A DNA stretch of 64,000 bases from Cognaticolwellia sediminilitoris (GCA_002104535.1 NBOG01000015.1:1747-65746); one strand, 5' to 3'. Numbered from the stretch's first letter, positions 43,689 to 53,555 are shown. The notes: generated by a model not told the origin, from the letters alone. Program-made: numbers and translations.

Positions 43689-44768
43689 ATGGCTTTACGA
43701 ACAGCAACAGCGGTAATTGATTTAGAAGCACTTAAGCACAATTACCGTGTGATACAAGCAACAGCACCCAATACGAAAGTGTTAGCGGTGCTTAAAGCCA
43801 ATGGCTACGGTCATGGTTTAGAGCTTATTGCACAAGCACTGCCGAACGCTGATGCTTTCGGTGTTGCGCGTATTGATGAGGCTCTTTCACTGCGAGCTGC
43901 AGGCATTAAAAAACCGATAGTATTACTTGAAGGTTTTTTTGCTGAAGAAGACATCGATATTCTTGTTGAACACAACTTAGAAACCATTGTACATAATGAG
44001 CCGCAACTCACCGCGATCATCAATGCTAAAATAGATAAACCACTGAAAGTTTGGCTTAAAATTGATACCGGAATGCACAGACTTGGTATCAATCCGGAGC
44101 AATTTCCACACTTTTATCAAACCATAAAGCAATCTGATAATATCCAAAAGCCGATTGTGTTAATGAGTCATTTAGGTTGTGCGGATGAAAAAACCAACCC
44201 AGCGACTGAAAAACAGATTGCACTATTTAATGAACTTACCGCAGATTTCAGCCAAGAGAAAAGCTTAGCAAACTCTGCAGGCATTTTGCTCTGGCCTGAT
44301 AGCCATTACCAGTGGGTTAGACCCGGTTTGTTAATGTACGGTGTTTCACCACTTCCGGTAAGCTTTGGTATTAATGGTATTGAACCAGTGATGACTTTGC
44401 AGTCTAGTTTAATCTCAATTCGTGAAATAGAGGCGGGTGAAGCGGTTGGTTATAGCGGTGCTTGGGTTAGCGAAAAGAAAACTTCCATAGGTGTTATTGC
44501 CATTGGTTACGGTGATGGCTACCCTCGTCACGCACCTAACGGCACACCAATTTTAATAAACGGTCGACGAGTGCCGTTAATTGGCCGCGTTTCTATGGAT
44601 ATGATCTCAGTCGATTTAGGCGACCTTAGTACTGATAAAGTTGGCGATATTGCGACCTTATGGGGTAAAGGCTTACCGGTTGAAGAAGTGGCAGAATATG
44701 CGACGACAATTCCCTATGAATTATTGTGTAATATTACTCGTCGCGTACAAATTCAATTAGCAGAATAG
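43689..44768 (+). CDS. alr: alanine racemase
   Basis: A PLP enzyme that interconverts L- and D-alanine for peptidoglycan. The 359 residues contain the PLP lysine at residue 36 (AVLKANGYGHG) and the second catalytic base tyrosine in AVGYSGAW. The substrate-binding MYGVSP and the C-terminal beta domain are intact. Directly behind dnaB, with the same order as in E. coli. Confidence 0.97.
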   Translation: MALRTATAVIDLEALKHNYRVIQATAPNTKVLAVLKANGYGHGLELIAQALPNADAFGVARIDEALSLRAAGIKKPIVLLEGFFAEEDIDILVEHNLETIVHNEPQLTAIINAKIDKPLKVWLKIDTGMHRLGINPEQFPHFYQTIKQSDNIQKPIVLMSHLGCADEKTNPATEKQIALFNELTADFSQEKSLANSAGILLWPDSHYQWVRPGLLMYGVSPLPVSFGINGIEPVMTLQSSLISIREIEAGEAVGYSGAWVSEKKTSIGVIAIGYGDGYPRHAPNGTPILINGRRVPLIGRVSMDMISVDLGDLSTDKVGDIATLWGKGLPVEEVAEYATTIPYELLCNITRRVQIQLAE

Positions 44769-44771
44769 TAA

Positions 44772-45191
44772 TTATTCACCACAAATTGTAAGTACTAATG
44801 TTCTTGAGCCGGCATGGTCTCGATGCTCACCTAAATAAATCCCTTGCCATAGTCCTAAATTCATTCGTCCGTTGCTGATAGGTATACTGACACTGCTTCC
44901 CAAGATACTTGCTTTAATATGCGCAGGCATATCATCAGGGCCTTCATAGGTGTGGCGGTAGTATGGCGCATTTTCTGGCACAAATTGATTAAAGTGACGC
45001 TCCATATCGTCTCTAACCGTGGAGTCAGCGTTCTCATTTATGGTTAGCGAAGCTGAAGAATGTTTAATAAATAGATGCAATAAGCCACAGTTAACAGTTG
45101 ATTTAGTTGCAAGAGCTTGTTCAATTTCACTGGTGATTAAGTGAAATCCTCTTTTGTATGGTCTTAATTCTAGCTCTAGTTGTTGCCACAT
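44772..45191 (-). CDS. yjbQ: YjbQ family protein (UPF0047)
   Basis: A 139-residue YjbQ-fold protein. Members show thiamine phosphate synthase-like activity in vitro; their cellular role is unsettled. The family signature HSSASLTINENAD and GRMNLGLWQGIYLGEHRDH (metal-binding histidines) are clear. The gene is convergent with alr, three bases apart. It is monocistronic with its own promoter at 45200-45300. Confidence 0.93.
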   Translation of the reverse strand: MWQQLELELRPYKRGFHLITSEIEQALATKSTVNCGLLHLFIKHSSASLTINENADSTVRDDMERHFNQFVPENAPYYRHTYEGPDDMPAHIKASILGSSVSIPISNGRMNLGLWQGIYLGEHRDHAGSRTLVLTICGE

Positions 45192-45271
45192 ATGTTTCTC
45201 TTTTGGTCAAGTGCAGTTATAACATTCAACTTATATTCTGACAGTAAATCCGAAGATTAGTGACCATAAAA

Positions 45272-45292
45272 AAGCCCCGATAAACGAGGCTT
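45272..45292 (-). terminator. cheX terminator
   Basis: AAGCCCCG (45272-45279) and CGAGGCTT (45285-45292) form an 8-bp stem with a 5-base loop and one G-U pair. On the minus strand a T run follows. It lies 21 bases beyond the cheX stop. Confidence 0.82.
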
Positions 45293-45312
45293 AAGCATGA
45301 GATATAAGAAGA

Positions 45313-45777
45313 CTATTTATCGAAGCTAAATTCAATATAAGCTTTACCATGTTTACATGACAATGGGATGATAACAATCGGACCATCAGCTTTATGGTTA
45401 ATAGTATGATTGATCCCCGATACCACCATTGGTGTAGCCATATCAAATTCGATGCCTTTTTCACTTAGCATACGCTTGGCGCCACCCGTAACCATGTTGG
45501 TTATCTCACCGACTAAGTCGGTAATTTCTTCATTAATTTCATCAGGACCTTCGCCAACCATATTCTTCATAGTGGCCAACGCTAGCTTACCTTCAAAAGT
45601 AATAGATAATGAGCCTTTAGTTTGCGGACTTACCATGCCAATTAAACCTGAAACATCACCTTTTGCGACCTCATTCTTTTTTAAACGCGGTTTCTCGGGA
45701 ACTAGCTCCATTTGAGCCATTGTGGACATTACGTTTAGCATCGATGACAAAAACGGGTTGATAAACTCTACATTCAT
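45313..45777 (-). CDS. CheX-like chemotaxis phosphatase
   Basis: A 154-residue protein of the CheC/CheX/FliY fold. The conserved helix reads EITDLVGEITNMVTGGAKRML and a further signature is GSLSITFEGKLAL. In CheX the ExxN motif (E-I-T-N here) is the catalytic pair for dephosphorylating CheY-P; it is intact. The ATG ending at 45777 has GGAA 6 bases upstream; a TTG four codons before is possible. No other chemotaxis gene is adjacent except the MCP ~3 kb away. Confidence 0.88.
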   Translation of the reverse strand: MNVEFINPFLSSMLNVMSTMAQMELVPEKPRLKKNEVAKGDVSGLIGMVSPQTKGSLSITFEGKLALATMKNMVGEGPDEINEEITDLVGEITNMVTGGAKRMLSEKGIEFDMATPMVVSGINHTINHKADGPIVIIPLSCKHGKAYIEFSFDK

Positions 45778-45857
45778 GAATGTTTCCAAAAAGGATATTG
45801 CTTAATTCTAGAAATTTTATTTTGCACACTTATCCGCAAAATGTAAATCCGACTAGC

Positions 45858-46358
45858 TTAATTATTAGTTGCGATACTCTTAATAGTACCTGATTTATTG
45901 AAAGTTAGGCTACCCTTTATCGTCTTATCATGAAAATTAACTGTATTGACTTGTTTTTTATAACTTTCGATTAACAAGCTATTAGTAATTGTCAGGCCAA
46001 CAAGTGAATGCTTATATTCAGCTTCTTGATAGAGAAAAACATTACCTTTATTAATTTCAAATCCAACCCAAGTTAAAGGAATAACTTGGTCTTGGTATTG
46101 AAGTTGAAAATGGGCTTCAAGATATTGACGAATAAAGTTTTCGTATTCTGGATGGGCTACCGAAAAGTGGATTTGCTTTGATTCTGCAATGGCATTATCT
46201 ATGTCATGTGCCGTTATTTGATGAATAACTTCTATTGATTGTGTCGTGTCATTTAACGATAAATCACTAATGCTAAAAAAGTAACGGTGGGCAACCGCAT
46301 TTGCGGCTAACCCACACAATAGCAAAACAAAAACGCGTTTAGCTATGCTTAACAACAT
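45858..46358 (-). CDS. exported DUF6702-type protein
   Basis: A 166-residue protein with a signal peptide (about residues 1-22, NAVAHRYF). The start of the mature part (HRYFFSISDLSLNDTTQSIEVIHQITAHDIDNAI) matches DUF6702, a family that appears beside M1 peptidase genes. Its start overlaps the peptidase stop (TAATG), so the two are coupled. The function is unknown, probably periplasmic or a partner of the peptidase. Confidence 0.8.
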   Translation of the reverse strand: MLLSIAKRVFVLLLCGLAANAVAHRYFFSISDLSLNDTTQSIEVIHQITAHDIDNAIAESKQIHFSVAHPEYENFIRQYLEAHFQLQYQDQVIPLTWVGFEINKGNVFLYQEAEYKHSLVGLTITNSLLIESYKKQVNTVNFHDKTIKGSLTFNKSGTIKSIATNN

Positions 46359-48712
46359 TAATCTTGCTCAGCCTTTGCTTTAACTTCTTCTTTATCATCT
46401 GTTGATTTCAATTCAACATTATAATCACGCATCATGTCTTTTTTCTTGCGTTTGTATAAGTCAAAACGAGATTTAATAGGACGTGCAGGCCAGTAGTTGT
46501 TATTAACGTCTACATCCGCTGTTTCCCAGTTAGGGTCGATAGCAATGGCTGTTATTTCTTTATCACGAATAATAAGTTTAGAGACCTTGCTGCTATTACG
46601 ACGCCAAATTTCAGCAGGTAATGTTAAGCGCTCTACGGTGTTATCGGCATAAGTTAAGTCGAGAATAATAGGCATAACTAAACCACCTTTATTTTCAAAA
46701 TCAACAATGTAGAAGTTGCGTTCGTCAACAAGTAGATCTTTTTGCCATTGTTCTAACTTTTTGTTACTGGCATTATATTTGTTACGTGCTGCATTAGTGG
46801 CAGTAAACTTATCATGTTCGTTGTAAAAGTCTAAAAGCTCAGGTTTGTCTTGTGTGCGAACCCATGCGCCTTTATTAAGGATATTACTGATAAATTCAGG
46901 TTTTTCGTTGTCTAATGCACGTTCCCATGCTTCTTCCGTATCAGGGTTTTGGCTATTAGGACGGTATAAATGGATGTTACCTAGTGCAATATCTACATGA
47001 TCAGTCGTATAGAACCAACCACGCCAGAACCAGTCTAAATCAACACCTGATGCGTCTTCCATGGTACGGAAAAAGTCTGCAGGAGTAGGGCGTTTAAACT
47101 TCCAACGTTGAGCGTATTCTTTAAATGCGAAATCAAATAATTCACGGCCCATAATGGTATCACGCAAAATATTTAATGCCGTTGCTGGTTTACCGTAAGC
47201 GTTGTTACCAAATTGCAATATTGACTCAGAGTTAGTCATGATTGGTACTTGGTTATTACTTTTCATGTAAGTCGTAATGTTTGTCGCATGACCTCGGCGT
47301 GAGGGATAATTTTCTTCCCATGCTTGCTCAGCTACAAATTGTAAAAAGGTATTTAAACCTTCATCCATCCAAGTCCATTGACGCTCATCAGAGTTAACAA
47401 TCATTGGGAAATAGTTATGACCGACTTCATGAATTATCACGCCAATTAAACCGTATTTAGTGGCGCGAGAATAAGTTTTTTCACCGGTTTTCTTATCTAA
47501 TGTTGGGCGCGGACCATTGAAAGTGATCATTGGGTATTCCATGCCACCTACCGGACCATTTACCGAAATTGAAACTGGATAAGGGTAATCAAAGGTGTAT
47601 TTATTGTATTGCTCCATGGTGTGGATAATTGACTCTGTAGAGTACTTTTCCCATAGAGGGTTACCTTCATTAGGGTAATAAGACATTGCCATGGTGTCAG
47701 TTTTGCCGCCTTTATAACCTTGTGCGTCCCAAATGAACTTACGGCTAGAGGCAAAGGCGAAGTCACGAACGTTTTTCGCTTTAAATTCCCAAGTTTTGGT
47801 TTTACTTGAGCGTGATTTTTCGTTTTCTAAGGCTTCTTCAGGTGTAATAATTAGCACCGGTTTATCGGCTTTTTTCGCTTTTTCTAAACGATTACGTTGT
47901 GTTTTACTTAACACGTCTTTAGGGTTTTGTAATACACCTGTTGCTGCAACGACATGGTCAGCAGGTACAGTAATGTTAACGTCGTAATCACCAAACTCTA
48001 ACGTGAATTCACCGCTACCAATAAACTGCTTATTCTGCCAACCCATTACATCATAATAGGCTGCGGCACGAGGAAACCAGCTAGCAATTTCGTAAAGGTA
48101 GTTATCGTCTTCTTTGAAATATTCGTAACCCGAACGTCCACCTAATACTTTTTGCTCATGCAGTTGGTAATCCCAGTTAATATTTAACTCTACGCTATCG
48201 CCAGTTTTAAGTGTTTTAGGTAGGTCGATACGCATCATAGTACCGTTGATTACATATTTTAAAGCTTTACCGTTTGAGCCAGTAACTTTAGTAATGTTAT
48301 AGCCACCGTCAAATGCGTCAGTTTCAATCGCATTGCGTAACCCGCGAAAGGTTGTTTTTTTCTTTGGCGCAGTACGTGTGGTTTTTGCACCAGAATTTTC
48401 GGCTAATTTATTTTGGTCTAACTGCAACCATAAGTAGCGTAAGTTATCAGGAGAGTTATTGGTGTAATCAATAGTTTCACTACCTGACAATGTTTGCTTT
48501 TCATCATTCAAAGTAATGTCAATTTTGTAATCAACATCTTGTTGCCAGTATTTATGGCCAGGAGCACCAGACGCTGTACGGTAGATATTTGGCGTAGGTA
48601 AATTCTCTTCTAATTGACGAAATTTATCGTCACTAATGCTACTTTTTGCAAATGCGTGGCCGCTAGCCGCAACGCAAAGACAAAGTAAGGCTGATTTAAT
48701 TGTATATTTCAT
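46358..48712 (-). CDS. exported M1-family metallopeptidase
   Basis: A zinc aminopeptidase of 784 residues with a signal peptide (ending HAFA). The zinc motif HEVGH is near residue 428, with the third ligand Glu in WMDEGLNTF ~20 residues on. GPVGGMEYP is the M1 GxMEN-like substrate motif, here GMEYP. It is likely periplasmic or outer-membrane associated. The next gene (DUF6702) is translationally coupled. No GXMEN asparagine is seen, but GGMEYP is the common form in this subfamily. Confidence 0.92.
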   Translation of the reverse strand: MKYTIKSALLCLCVAASGHAFAKSSISDDKFRQLEENLPTPNIYRTASGAPGHKYWQQDVDYKIDITLNDEKQTLSGSETIDYTNNSPDNLRYLWLQLDQNKLAENSGAKTTRTAPKKKTTFRGLRNAIETDAFDGGYNITKVTGSNGKALKYVINGTMMRIDLPKTLKTGDSVELNINWDYQLHEQKVLGGRSGYEYFKEDDNYLYEIASWFPRAAAYYDVMGWQNKQFIGSGEFTLEFGDYDVNITVPADHVVAATGVLQNPKDVLSKTQRNRLEKAKKADKPVLIITPEEALENEKSRSSKTKTWEFKAKNVRDFAFASSRKFIWDAQGYKGGKTDTMAMSYYPNEGNPLWEKYSTESIIHTMEQYNKYTFDYPYPVSISVNGPVGGMEYPMITFNGPRPTLDKKTGEKTYSRATKYGLIGVIIHEVGHNYFPMIVNSDERQWTWMDEGLNTFLQFVAEQAWEENYPSRRGHATNITTYMKSNNQVPIMTNSESILQFGNNAYGKPATALNILRDTIMGRELFDFAFKEYAQRWKFKRPTPADFFRTMEDASGVDLDWFWRGWFYTTDHVDIALGNIHLYRPNSQNPDTEEAWERALDNEKPEFISNILNKGAWVRTQDKPELLDFYNEHDKFTATNAARNKYNASNKKLEQWQKDLLVDERNFYIVDFENKGGLVMPIILDLTYADNTVERLTLPAEIWRRNSSKVSKLIIRDKEITAIAIDPNWETADVDVNNNYWPARPIKSRFDLYKRKKKDMMRDYNVELKSTDDKEEVKAKAEQD

Positions 48713-49011
48713 GACTTTCCTGATGAAGTTAAACCGAGTTAATTTTAATAATTTTATATCTTATAACATTTTTTAATCAGTAGGTTGTGATAAGCGGCTA
48801 AGATATGCGACAAATCGCACAATAAACAGGTTGAGTTGTGGGATATTTGACCGAGAGTTATTGATTTAGATTATGTCTCAGGTACACGATAAAGGACTCT
48901 TCAAATACCCGTAAATGAAAAAAATTAAATATTTGTTCGTTTTTTACTTGGTATTAGCTTATTTATGGTTAGAATAAAAAGTACCCTTTGGCGCAATAGG
49001 TTGGAAAATAA
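48713..49011. other. divergent intergenic region, M1 peptidase / MCP
   Basis: About 300 bases, AT-rich and non-coding. Promoters for both divergent genes must be here. I see no palindrome or clear box. Confidence 0.35.
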
Positions 49012-50100
49012 ATGTTAGTTTTAAAGTCTAATTATGAATTACTTGCGAAGCAAAACGCTGAATTGTTGGCTCGGATAGAACAACTTGAAGCGAATAATAC
49101 TAGCCTAGAAGCTGAGTTAGAAGACACCAGTTTACAGTTAGAGCAGCAAGTTAATGGTCCTGAAGCGGAATTCGATCGCTTATTATTAAATAATGCCATT
49201 GAATGTATCAATCGTATTGATGGTGTTCGCGAAACCGTATTGTCCTCTTATATTGCTATAAATGAAGAAGGGCAAGCGTCAGATCACATTCATGGTTTAC
49301 TTGATGGCTCGAGCAATTCATTACAAGATATTGTTAAAAATATGCAAAGCCTAGCCGGAAAAATGGGTTCAATGACAGCCAGTATTTCAGGGTTGTCAGA
49401 AACTGCAGATAGTATTAATGGTTTTGTTTCAACTATATCTAAAATATCTGATCAAACAAACTTACTTGCCTTAAACGCTGCCATTGAAGCAGCCCGTGCC
49501 GGTGAGGCTGGCCGTGGTTTTAGTGTGGTTGCCGATGAAGTTCGTGCCTTAGCCAATAATACTAATACCTCTGCTAATGAAGTTGCAGAGCTGGTAAATG
49601 AAATTATTCAATCAACATCAGAAACCGTAACCTCAGTAGACGATATTCAAACCAGTAATAGCATTCTTTCTAAAGGGGTAGAATACTTAAATGACAATTA
49701 TGCTGAGATAATTAATAGCTGTACCTCAATGAAAGACATCATTGGAAAATCAACCTTACAAACATTTTTACAAGCGGTAAAACTTGATCATATTGTTTTT
49801 AAAGGTGAAGTATATGCCATTGCTTCAGGGATAAGTAATCAATCAATTGATAGCCTTGAAGATCACACCCATTGCCGATTAGGCAGGTGGTGCAATGATG
49901 AAGGTAAAACAAAGTTTGGTACCAGAAGCGCGTTTAGAAACATTGAAGAACCACATAAAGAAATGCATCGAAGTGGTTTAGATGCCTTAGCTTTGATTGC
50001 GTCTGGCGATAAGTTAAATGCGATTGCCCAATTAAATAAAATGGAAGCCGCTAGTGAAACACTAATGGCCCACCTTGATAAACTATCGACAAAAAATTAA
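49012..50100 (+). CDS. soluble chemoreceptor with CZB zinc-binding domain
   Basis: A 362-residue protein without membrane helix. Residues ~1-45 are a coiled coil ([21 protein letters not shown]). The MCP signalling tip ([32 protein letters not shown]) is at about 145-182. The C-terminal CZB domain has [11 protein letters not shown] (from ~258), CRLGRW (near 290) and HKEMHRSG (near 317), the family's Cys/His zinc ligands. CZB receptors sense zinc or oxidants such as hypochlorite. Cytosolic location is inferred. A hairpin follows the stop. Confidence 0.92.
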   Translation: MLVLKSNYELLAKQNAELLARIEQLEANNTSLEAELEDTSLQLEQQVNGPEAEFDRLLLNNAIECINRIDGVRETVLSSYIAINEEGQASDHIHGLLDGSSNSLQDIVKNMQSLAGKMGSMTASISGLSETADSINGFVSTISKISDQTNLLALNAAIEAARAGEAGRGFSVVADEVRALANNTNTSANEVAELVNEIIQSTSETVTSVDDIQTSNSILSKGVEYLNDNYAEIINSCTSMKDIIGKSTLQTFLQAVKLDHIVFKGEVYAIASGISNQSIDSLEDHTHCRLGRWCNDEGKTKFGTRSAFRNIEEPHKEMHRSGLDALALIASGDKLNAIAQLNKMEAASETLMAHLDKLSTKN

Positions 50101-50113
50101 ACTTTCTGTAAAT

Positions 50114-50144
50114 AATATCCCTAGCGTTTTCCACTAGGGATATT
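50114..50144 (+). terminator. hairpin after the MCP gene
   Basis: AATATCCCTAG (50114-50124) pairs with CTAGGGATATT (50134-50144), an 11-bp stem with a 9-base loop. There is no T run, so termination is possible but weakly supported. Confidence 0.45.
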
Positions 50145-50327
50145 AATATCTGTAAATTTCAACGTGAATATACTGTCTAAAATACAATTAAATCCTTTTT
50201 TATTAATCTTTAGAGTGTTGTAATATATGTAAAATAGTAACGTGTTCTAATGATTACATACTATTTATCAGCTAAGAGTGTTTCACTCTTGTTACTTCAA
50301 GCAAAATTTTGATAAAAAAGGATTTTT

Positions 50328-50876
50328 ATGTTCACAAAGTTCATCAAGTCAGTATTGATTTTTAATCAAGCTCAAAGTAAAGCCCCTAACTTTATATTAA
50401 TATATTTCCTAATATCCATTGCTTGGCATAACCAAGTATTTATGACCTTTATCACTAATCAAGGTAGCCTAACTGAGCGTTTCAGCACAGCATTGTCACA
50501 AAATACGCATCAATATATTGTGGTTTTAATGCTGACACTGCTGTTTTTCAGCATGCGCTTGTTATACCTTTATTTTGTTAACAAAACAGAGCAGTTAATT
50601 GAACAAGATGAGCCAATAGAGGCTAAATTAGGCAGCGATCAACTATTTACCGAGAATAAAGATGTAGTACGTTTGATGGAATTATTAAAAGAAACGAAAG
50701 AGAAACTAGCGAAATCAAAAGCCCGTGAAGCTCAGGCGCAAACGGATAAAACCACCACGATTAATAAAATGCTAGCACTACAAGATGAATTAGATTTAGC
50801 CCTTGCAGACATCGCGATATTAAATAAAGCCAATAAAGAATTAACAACAAAATTAAATGATAGCTACGTCACTTAA
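50328..50876 (+). CDS. two-helix membrane protein with cytosolic coiled coil
   Basis: A 182-residue protein with two membrane helices (about residues 22-45 and 65-83) and a long charged coiled coil from ~110 to the end (LMELLKETKEKLAKSKAREAQAQTDKTTTINKMLALQDELDLALADIAIL). The family is not recognised. AAGGA lies 7 bases before the ATG. It could be a scaffold or anchor; nothing else can be said. Confidence 0.65.
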   Translation: MFTKFIKSVLIFNQAQSKAPNFILIYFLISIAWHNQVFMTFITNQGSLTERFSTALSQNTHQYIVVLMLTLLFFSMRLLYLYFVNKTEQLIEQDEPIEAKLGSDQLFTENKDVVRLMELLKETKEKLAKSKAREAQAQTDKTTTINKMLALQDELDLALADIAILNKANKELTTKLNDSYVT

Positions 50877-50904
50877 GGTTGAGTCTGCTTTTTTGGAGTT
50901 TACT

Positions 50905-51042
50905 TCAAGTTAAAACCTTAGGAAATTTAATACTTTTATCTAAAGTTGGTTCAAATTGTCTAAGGGCATTAGACACCTCATCTTTCGTTAGATTTGGTGT
51001 CAATTTATCAATGGCTGATAATTGCCCTAGAAGATTAGCTTG
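50905..51042 (-). pseudogene. possible gene remnant (C-terminal fragment)
   Basis: A 46-codon open frame on the minus strand without a start codon, beginning right after a stop (TAA at 51045-51043). Its translation is protein-like (QANLLGQLSAIDKLTPNLTKDEVSNALRQFEP with TLDKSIKFPKVLT). No ribosome site or ATG is available. It may be the tail of a lost gene; chance cannot be excluded. Confidence 0.3.
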
Positions 51043-51088
51043 TTAAAACTACTTTTAGATAATCACCGCAGTAAAAAAATTATTTCGT

Positions 51089-51241
51089 TCAGCTTTTATT
51101 ATCCAAGCTTTTAGAAGCATTCAAAGCAGCCTTGAAGTCTTCAAACTCTTGCTTTAGTTTAGCAATATCACGTCTTGCCGTAGTAGCATAAGATAAACCC
51201 GCTAGCCCAAAAATAAATCCAATAATACTCATAGCTTCCAT
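51089..51241 (-). CDS. small single-helix membrane protein (50 aa)
   Basis: A 50-residue frame beginning MEAMSIIGFIFGLAGLSYA and ending in a charged helix (DIAKLKQEFEDFKAALNAS). AAGGAG lies 6 bases before the ATG, which is a good start signal for such a short frame. One membrane helix (5-20) is followed by a coiled-coil-like cytosolic part. It sits 46 bases after the 83-residue protein and probably shares its transcript. Confidence 0.65.
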   Translation of the reverse strand: MEAMSIIGFIFGLAGLSYATTARRDIAKLKQEFEDFKAALNASKSLDNKS

Positions 51242-51286
51242 CTTCTTCTCCTTGTAAAGTAGTTATAGACGGATTAATAATGGCTT

Positions 51287-51538
51287 TTAAAGCACAAATA
51301 ACACATCGCCTAAGTCAGCGAACAGGTAAATCAAAACTCCCAAAATTGAAACTACTACCCCAACTAATCTAGCGGCTGTACCTTCAAGTTTGCCTTCTTT
51401 AGAAGATAGAAATTTAGTTCTAGTTCCAGATTCGCCATTAGTAACGCCATATTCAATATCTAGTTTACCAATATAGATGATTTTAAGGCCAAACAATACA
51501 AATACAGCACTGATTATTAAGCCGATTGTGATTTCCAT
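51287..51538 (-). CDS. small two-helix membrane protein (83 aa)
   Basis: An 83-residue protein with membrane helices at about 3-22 and 60-78, and a polar middle (IEYGVTNGESGTRTKFLSSKEGKLEGTAARLVG). The start is at the ATG ending at 51538, with AAGGG 6 bases upstream; the frame is open to 51628 but without a site. No family recognised. It is paired with the 50-residue protein downstream. Confidence 0.6.
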   Translation of the reverse strand: MEITIGLIISAVFVLFGLKIIYIGKLDIEYGVTNGESGTRTKFLSSKEGKLEGTAARLVGVVVSILGVLIYLFADLGDVLFVL

Positions 51539-52182
51539 CTCGTACCCTTTTACTATTTTAAGACCGCGTATTTGCACAGATGTTGTCTCAAACATCGCGC
51601 ATATCCATAATTCAACTATTAATAGCAAATTTAATAGGCCTTTACTACCGAAAGCAATGATATAAAAATGCTAATAAACGTCAGGCTTTAGCTGTCAGGA
51701 AATATTGTCTTTGGTGAAGGTGGGGAACATTTATTAACTTCAATTTAGCTTCATTTAATGAATGTGTAGTCACTATTTAAAGTATGAAAAACGACTTTTA
51801 AAATGAACAGCTACTTGTAATGTACTTATGTTAAATTTAACGAACAGTTTCATCGGCCACTTATAATAATCTAATCGATGAATTCACTTTTAATAAATTG
51901 AGCTTTCTTGCTGTCGCTGCATTGCTAATAGCCCTATTGTCTAGTATCTTGAACACAGGCAGTTGATAATTAACTTTTACTATAAAGGCATTTAAAACTG
52001 TTCAAATGGCATAGTTTGTTGCAAAATTTAGCTAGGTCGTTAGATATATTTAAGCGTGTATTATCATTTACATTTTTAAAGTCTGATGTCGCGATGATGA
52101 CACCTTCAGATAAACAGTTTTAAACCGAACTGTCGTTTAAGTATTTCAGCATTTTTTAAGAGTAATTTCAGAAGGATTTAAG
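51539..52182. other. intergenic region before the thioesterase gene
   Basis: About 640 AT-rich bases. Apart from the upstream region of the small membrane genes it holds no credible frame or structured element. The sequence near 52120-52160 (AAGTATTTCAGC) precedes an AGAAGGA ribosome site. Confidence 0.4.
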
Positions 52183-52590
52183 ATGTTTTATGAAGTAATA
52201 AAGCCTAGGGTTGGCGAAACTGACGCGTTAGGTTACATCAATAACACGGTCATTCCACAATGGTTTGAAGGTGCAAGAAATCCGATATTTAAACTGTTGA
52301 GCCCCGATTCAAATCTTAAAATAAATCAGTGGAATTTAACCTTAGCTAAAACGACCATCGAGTTTCATATGCCATTGGAATTTGGTATCGATGTTGAAAT
52401 AAAAACCGTTATAAGCCGTGTTGGTAATAGCTCATTAGATGTTTATCAGGAAGCTTGGCAGAATAATAAAAAGTATGTTTCAGGTACTGCCGTTATGGTG
52501 CACTTTGACTACAAAGAAAGAAAATCATTACCCATTCCCGATAGCTTCAAACAAAAAATGCATATGCATTACAGTAGCCCTAGCGTTTAA
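52183..52590 (+). CDS. acyl-CoA thioesterase (hot-dog fold)
   Basis: A 135-residue 4HBT/YbgC-type hot-dog protein. The catalytic loop begins PRVGETDALGYINNTVIPQWFEGAR, with the Asp at residue 13 (family: RxxDxDxxGHxNN). Here Tyr replaces the usual His in GYINN. Likely hydrolysis of an acyl-CoA thioester. AGAAGGA lies before the ATG. It is convergent with the LysR gene and not clearly linked to it. Confidence 0.82.
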   Translation: MFYEVIKPRVGETDALGYINNTVIPQWFEGARNPIFKLLSPDSNLKINQWNLTLAKTTIEFHMPLEFGIDVEIKTVISRVGNSSLDVYQEAWQNNKKYVSGTAVMVHFDYKERKSLPIPDSFKQKMHMHYSSPSV

Positions 52591-52637
52591 AAAAACAGTG
52601 GCGTGTTAATAATTACTTTTACACGCGCTACTTAATG

Positions 52638-53555
52638 CTAAGTTTTCGCTAGCTCTTCCATGTAAGCATCTAAAATTAAATGGCTACGAGCGCCTTTGCT
52701 AACAATAGTAGAAAACTTAGTCTCAAACTTTCTTTTATGTGACTCAATCGAGCGCATTTTATCAACTGTCGTCCAACGCTTGGCAAAATGCGTTGGCAAA
52801 AAGCCAATAAACCTTCCGGTTAATATCAAAAACGCAATGCCTTCTCGGTCAGTTGATGTAGCGGTGGCGTTTAAGCATTTTTGCTGCTGTTTTATATCTG
52901 CAGATTGTGGGTAGCTCGGTACTACCGCGTCATATTCGTTAAGCGCTTTATCACTAATACGATTTAACTCTTGATGAAACAGTGGGTGTTGATCACTGCA
53001 AAAAAGCAACGATTGTTCTTGATATAACGTACCGTAATTTAAGCCAGGCAAAGTGCGAAATTCAGGCACAACACCAATATGTAATTGGCCATTTAAAATC
53101 GCAGTTTCAATATCGTTGGGTGGCATCATTCTAATATTGATCATGACATCAGGCGCGCGGTGTTTAAGTGCACTTAAGGCGCGGGTGATCCGCATTTGCT
53201 CCATCGTCACTAAATTATCGGTAATGCCAATATTAAGCTCACCGACTAACTCGGTATTAATGGCATTGATTTCAGCACGAAAATTTTCAATATTACCCAA
53301 TAACTGTAGAGTTGATTGATATACTTGCTCACCTTCATCAGTGACCGAAAAGCCCGAGCGGCCACGATGACAAAGTTTCATGTGTAATAGTGACTCTAGC
53401 TCTGAAATTGCTGCGCTTATTGCTGGCCGGCTGATATTAAGCTCAACTTCCGCAGCAGAAAAACCACCTGACTCGATCACCGTTTTATAGATGCGGAGCA
53501 ATCTGATATGACTGTCGCCAATTTGTCGCGGCAGAATGTTATGGTTTTTCTTCAT
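52638..53555 (-). CDS. LysR-family transcriptional regulator
   Basis: A 305-residue LysR regulator. The HTH is at about residues 20-75 (IYKTVIESGGFSAAEVELNISRPAISAAISELESLLHMKLCHRG), followed by a substrate-binding domain (GELNIGITDNLVTMEQ). It is divergent from the beta-alanine aminotransferase gene, and probably controls the amine catabolic operon from the shared 190-250-base gap, which has an inverted repeat of LysR type. The effector is unknown. Confidence 0.9.
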   Translation of the reverse strand: MKKNHNILPRQIGDSHIRLLRIYKTVIESGGFSAAEVELNISRPAISAAISELESLLHMKLCHRGRSGFSVTDEGEQVYQSTLQLLGNIENFRAEINAINTELVGELNIGITDNLVTMEQMRITRALSALKHRAPDVMINIRMMPPNDIETAILNGQLHIGVVPEFRTLPGLNYGTLYQEQSLLFCSDQHPLFHQELNRISDKALNEYDAVVPSYPQSADIKQQQKCLNATATSTDREGIAFLILTGRFIGFLPTHFAKRWTTVDKMRSIESHKRKFETKFSTIVSKGARSHLILDAYMEELAKT

